Below, one piece after another: positions 4,690-7,643 of a DNA stretch of 7,643 nucleotides (position 1 is its first letter; each line of letters opens with the position of its first letter). The position numbers and the translations under genes are program-made. The notes under the pieces were generated by a model. That model searched no databases and was not told the DNA's origin. It worked only from the letters and a program-made list of their open reading frames with translations. The stretch is from Eubacteriales bacterium (GTDB lineage Bacteria; Bacillota; Clostridia; Oscillospirales; CAG-272): NCBI GenBank assembly GCA_028709565.1, contig JAQVWU010000129.1, forward strand, positions 1 through 7,643, written 5' to 3'.

Positions 4690-7014
4690 ATGAGACTACA
4701 TACCATGATAAAAAGCTCTCTGACCGTTGCTGCGGTTGTCGCGATATACGCTCTGTTAAGTCTGGGTTGCTTCGCGGCATCCTTGCCGTCAGTGACGGAA
4801 AAAACCGGCGCTCCGCCTGTCGCTGCCGATACGGATTACGATGATGTATACGGCTGGAGAGTCGCGGACCGTATAGGGTTATATGGGAGCGGAGGGAAGT
4901 ATTATCTTTTTTTACCCTCATCGGCAGAATTGTCTGAAGTAAAATTGGTCTATACCGGTTCTCTCGGATATTATGATACCGATACAGGAGAAACCATAAA
5001 AGCAAATACGCCCTTTATCCTCGACTGTACAAACGGTCAGGTATATATCTATGAGAAGAACGCGTCGGGCGGCTTTAACCGTTATACACTTCACGTGATG
5101 AAAAGCGCGTCCTTGAGCGCGGTCTATTTCAACCTTGACGAGGGTGAACGGACACTGATGAAGATAAACAGCGATAAAGAATTTGTAGGCACCGGTGACA
5201 TGAAGATGGTATTGCCCGGCGGTGAATGTATATACAACGACAGAATAACCAGGCTCAAGGGACACGGACTGACTTCCTATGAGGCTTCAGGCAAGCTCAA
5301 TACCAAGAATTCATATAATATGAACACAGGAAAAAAAGTCGAGCTTATCGACGGTGCGGGCAAGAGCCGCAAGTGGGCTTTGTTGCGCATCCGCGTCCAC
5401 GGTGGTTACGATCCTACGGGTTTGAGCTATCTCCTTGCCTTTAACAGCTATAATGCTCTCGCGGGAAGGGATTATTTCAACATTTGCGCCCGTTATACAG
5501 ACGTTTATATCGGCGGTGAATATCGCGGCGTATATATTCTGACCGAACGCATGGACATCAACGGCTCGATTGAGATAACCGACCTCGAGAAAAACACTCT
5601 ATACGACTCGTCAGCGACAAAACGGGTTACATCTTCAAGCTCTCGGAACGATCCCGCAATCATCGCGGGCATTGAAAGCTACAGTTATTGCAGTGACGCG
5701 TCGCTTGCCGCGGGAACAACCGATATCACAGGCGGCTATGTGCTGGAGATAATGTGCGGCACCTACGGAGAATGCGGTTTCAAAACAAAAGAGGGTATGT
5801 ATGTCAATATTAAAAGCCCTGCCTGTGCAACACGGGAGCAGGTACAGTATATAGCTGAATATGTGCAGCAGTTTGAAAACGCGATCTTCGCAAAGTCCGG
5901 ACGCAATCAATCCGGCATACATTACAGCGATTATGCCGATATGGAGAGCTATGCGCTGCAGATATTGATTTATTCTTATTACCTAAACTGGGAAATATAT
6001 CGAACAAGTACCTATATGTTCAAGGACACCGACGGAACAAAATACGATAAACTGACATTCGGTCCGGTATGGGATTTTGAAAGCGGATCATCGGTCATGT
6101 ATGATAAAACACTGTTCGGAACTACCTTTGCCTATACTGAACAACAGCAGTATATATGGAATCAACAATTATGGCAAAAGGGCGAATTCATGACGCTTAT
6201 AAGCGATATTAACGAAAACAGGCTCCGCCCCGTATTGGAGCAGCTTCTCGGAGAGGGCGGAGAAGACATCCATTCAATGAACGCGCTCATCGATGAGATA
6301 TCAGCCGCGCAGTATATGAACTGGATACGCTGGTCCCAGCCTGATGATTATGATACACGCGCCGCACAAATGCTCGAAGCGGTCAAAGCGCGTTTTGATC
6401 ACTGGTACGAAATTCTGTGGAATCCCGACCGTTATCTGCTCGGAGTGGAAATCAACAGTTCTTTGGATGCTGACGATTCGCTTGTTCTTAAGGCTGATTC
6501 CCGGGGAGCCATAACCTCCTGCCAGTGGTATAAAATGAGCGGCGATATGCGCAGGGCTGTCCGCATAAGCGGCGCAACCGACAGCGTATTTAAGCCTTCG
6601 GAAGACGGTGTATATTACTGTACAGTCAGCGGCGCGAACAACGCGTATTGGAGCGATGCGTCGGGTATTGTTTTTCAAAATAAAATGATTCCCATGACAA
6701 GCGCGCCGATCGACAGCGCAGCGGCTTATTCGGTTCTGCTTTTGCCTGCAACCGGAGATGATATCGCCGATAAGACCGAAACACAGGCTGTTATTGCCGC
6801 TGAAGAAACCGAAGCGTCGGTTACGACTGCAGCGCAAGCGGCTGAAGAATCTGTCTTGTCAGCAGATAAAATACCCATTGCATCTTCCGGCAGCAGCGGA
6901 CTGAGCGCCACCGATACGGTTTCTATTTTCGCCACTGTTATCGTTGTGTTTATATCAGTAGCTTCAGCAGCCGCGCTGGGACGGAAAAGCCCGAGGAATA
7001 AATATGATGCGTAA
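4690..7014 (+). CDS. Secreted, membrane-anchored CotH-kinase-family protein with Ig-like domain
   Basis: The 774-residue protein begins with a signal peptide (about residues 1-30, MRLHTMIKSSLTVAAVVAIYA, cleavage near the CFAAS segment). Cys27 sits in a weak lipobox context, so lipidation is less likely but possible. Residues 50-140 form a beta-rich N-terminal region (KYYLFLPSSAEL). Residues 145-575 are the CotH domain. Its markers are RLKGHGLTSYE (188-198), a KWALL block (228-232), GEYRGVYILTE (276-286), GGYVLEI (348-354), the SYALQILIYSYYLNWEIYR region (420-438) and GPVWDFE (458-464). CotH proteins are atypical Ser/Thr kinases first known from Bacillus spore coats, and many clostridial members are exported. 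The usual WDFD is WDFE here. Residues 585-665 look Ig-like (Cys611, CQWYK; Cys644, GVYYCTV). A low-complexity Ala/Glu/Ser/Thr linker (about 690-740) leads to a single membrane helix (744-763) with a short positive tail, so the body faces outside. The stop overlaps the next gene by 11 nt. Family assignment is firm. Kinase activity and substrate are unproven. Confidence 0.88.
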   Translation: MRLHTMIKSSLTVAAVVAIYALLSLGCFAASLPSVTEKTGAPPVAADTDYDDVYGWRVADRIGLYGSGGKYYLFLPSSAELSEVKLVYTGSLGYYDTDTGETIKANTPFILDCTNGQVYIYEKNASGGFNRYTLHVMKSASLSAVYFNLDEGERTLMKINSDKEFVGTGDMKMVLPGGECIYNDRITRLKGHGLTSYEASGKLNTKNSYNMNTGKKVELIDGAGKSRKWALLRIRVHGGYDPTGLSYLLAFNSYNALAGRDYFNICARYTDVYIGGEYRGVYILTERMDINGSIEITDLEKNTLYDSSATKRVTSSSSRNDPAIIAGIESYSYCSDASLAAGTTDITGGYVLEIMCGTYGECGFKTKEGMYVNIKSPACATREQVQYIAEYVQQFENAIFAKSGRNQSGIHYSDYADMESYALQILIYSYYLNWEIYRTSTYMFKDTDGTKYDKLTFGPVWDFESGSSVMYDKTLFGTTFAYTEQQQYIWNQQLWQKGEFMTLISDINENRLRPVLEQLLGEGGEDIHSMNALIDEISAAQYMNWIRWSQPDDYDTRAAQMLEAVKARFDHWYEILWNPDRYLLGVEINSSLDADDSLVLKADSRGAITSCQWYKMSGDMRRAVRISGATDSVFKPSEDGVYYCTVSGANNAYWSDASGIVFQNKMIPMTSAPIDSAAAYSVLLLPATGDDIADKTETQAVIAAEETEASVTTAAQAAEESVLSADKIPIASSGSSGLSATDTVSIFATVIVVFISVASAAALGRKSPRNKYDA
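6993..6997 (+). promoter_or_regulatory. Internal ribosome binding site for the overlapping downstream gene
   Basis: GAGGA inside the end of the CotH-family gene lies 6 nt before the ATG at 7004 and 9 nt before a second ATG at 7007. The downstream start precedes the upstream stop (7012-7014), which is the arrangement of translational coupling. Confidence 0.65.
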
Positions 7015-7537
7015 ATTCAGATTTGGTTCAGCAATAACCGTATTAATCCTTATAACGCGGTTTTCTGCTATTGTTTTTCCGTTTTTATATATAGTTACGG
7101 AAAATGTATTATACAGCCACGCGACCGAATCCGGATATCTGACCGTTTCTTTTGATTCAAACGGCGGTCAGGGCAGTTTTTCTTCGATCACGGCGGCATT
7201 CGGAGAAGTTTATCCGGAAATCACATATACGCCCGAGCTTTCGGGATATATATTCGGCGGTTGGTATACGCAAAAACACGGTGGGGTTAAAGTCACCGCG
7301 GAAAAACTTGTCACCCATCCCGAAAATCATACGCTTTACGCGCGGTGGTTAAGTCCCGGGCAGGCTGCTGAGGAAGCAAGGCTCTCCGCGCTTGCCGCCG
7401 CACAGGACGATTTTGCCAATGGAGATAAGAGCGTTATTATACCGGTTATCTGCGCAGTAATATCGACGGTATCGGTAATATCTTCGGTTGTATATATCGC
7501 GGTCAGGCGCAGGAAATTTAATATAAAGACGCAGTGA
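7004..7537 (+). CDS. Small membrane-anchored protein with one InlB B-type (Listeria-Bacteroides) repeat
   Basis: The 177-residue protein has an N-terminal hydrophobic segment (about residues 9-31, signal peptide or anchor). Residues 44-116 form one Listeria-Bacteroides repeat (Flg_new / InlB B-repeat type). The hallmarks are LTVSFDSNGGQG, SGYIFGGWYT and HTLYARW, a small beta-grasp-like module common in surface proteins of Firmicutes. An Ala/Glu-rich stretch (117-140) leads to a second hydrophobic segment (144-167), followed by RRRK, which should keep the C-terminus inside. The repeat would therefore be displayed outside the cell. Such proteins usually carry several repeats, and one repeat between two hydrophobic segments is unusually compact. 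The start overlaps the CotH-family gene by 11 nt, so the two are co-translated and likely work in the same place. The repeat is a binding or spacer module with no enzyme activity, and a partnership with the CotH protein is inferred from gene order. Confidence 0.82.
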   Translation: MMRKFRFGSAITVLILITRFSAIVFPFLYIVTENVLYSHATESGYLTVSFDSNGGQGSFSSITAAFGEVYPEITYTPELSGYIFGGWYTQKHGGVKVTAEKLVTHPENHTLYARWLSPGQAAEEARLSALAAAQDDFANGDKSVIIPVICAVISTVSVISSVVYIAVRRRKFNIKTQ

Positions 7538-7553
7538 CCCTGTTTTAAGTAAA

Positions 7554-7633
7554 AATCGTATTATTCCTTTCTTCACCGGCATCGTCGTTCCTGAGCATCT
7601 ATTTTCTGTCAAACAAAAAAATCCTATACGATT
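7554..7633. repeat. Widely spaced 8-bp inverted repeat at the right edge
   Basis: AATCGTAT (7554-7561) and ATACGATT (7626-7633) are perfect reverse complements 64 nt apart in the gene-free tail after the InlB-repeat gene. No coding region or clear terminator is seen in 7538-7643. The arms do not extend beyond 8 bp, and the role is unknown. Confidence 0.2.
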
Positions 7634-7643
7634 ATCTGTCGTG

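Noticed and set aside
6301..6837. Minus-strand open frame of 178 codons opposite the CotH gene
   Set aside because: It is a shadow of the CotH-family coding sequence with no family features and no promoter or ribosome site.
7349..7612. Minus-strand open frame reaching into the right-hand tail
   Set aside because: Most of it is antisense to the InlB-repeat gene, and the translation is low-complexity Arg/Tyr-rich. No convincing start was seen.

Overview
The window looks like chromosomal DNA of an anaerobic Clostridia-type Firmicute, probably a gut lineage related to Oscillospirales or Christensenellales. Three things suggest this. Ribosome binding sites are strong (AGGAG/GGAGG), and promoters are of the sigma-A kind with extended -10 elements. 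The lipoprotein solute-binding protein carries a DLNGDGK calcium-type loop. The surface proteins combine CotH-kinase-like and Listeria-Bacteroides (InlB B) repeat domains. The lineage is inferred from protein style only.

Layout. (1) Positions 50-1348 (+) encode a PlsC-type acyltransferase with a zinc ribbon and an uncharacterised C-terminal region. An extended -10 element sits at the left edge. (2) Positions 1399-1820 (-) hold no intact gene. Read in several frames on the minus strand, they are the remains of a second extracellular solute-binding lipoprotein: signal peptide and lipobox, calcium-type loop, and C-terminal pieces that align with the intact neighbour. This appears not to be captured by any single ORF. 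(3) Positions 1940-4418 (-) are a two-gene operon: an extended-SDR NAD-dependent epimerase/dehydratase, then an intact solute-binding lipoprotein 10 nt downstream. No permease or ATPase gene is present in the window. (4) Positions 4419-4689 are a divergent promoter region. The two promoters face away from each other and share an 11-bp element (GGTGGTATWAT) that contains each extended -10. A composite inverted repeat surrounds the rightward promoter. (5) Positions 4690-7537 (+) are a translationally coupled pair: a 774-residue secreted, C-terminally anchored CotH-family protein with an Ig-like domain, then a 177-residue membrane-anchored protein with one InlB B-type repeat. (6) The last 106 bases contain no gene.

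How it fits together: the right half encodes cell-surface proteins and the middle an exported binding protein with a sugar-nucleotide-type SDR enzyme. A shared cell-envelope or carbohydrate role is plausible but is inference. I found no phage, CRISPR, transposase, tRNA or rRNA. The points most worth a second look are the shattered paralogue, the paired divergent promoters and the CotH/InlB-repeat surface pair.
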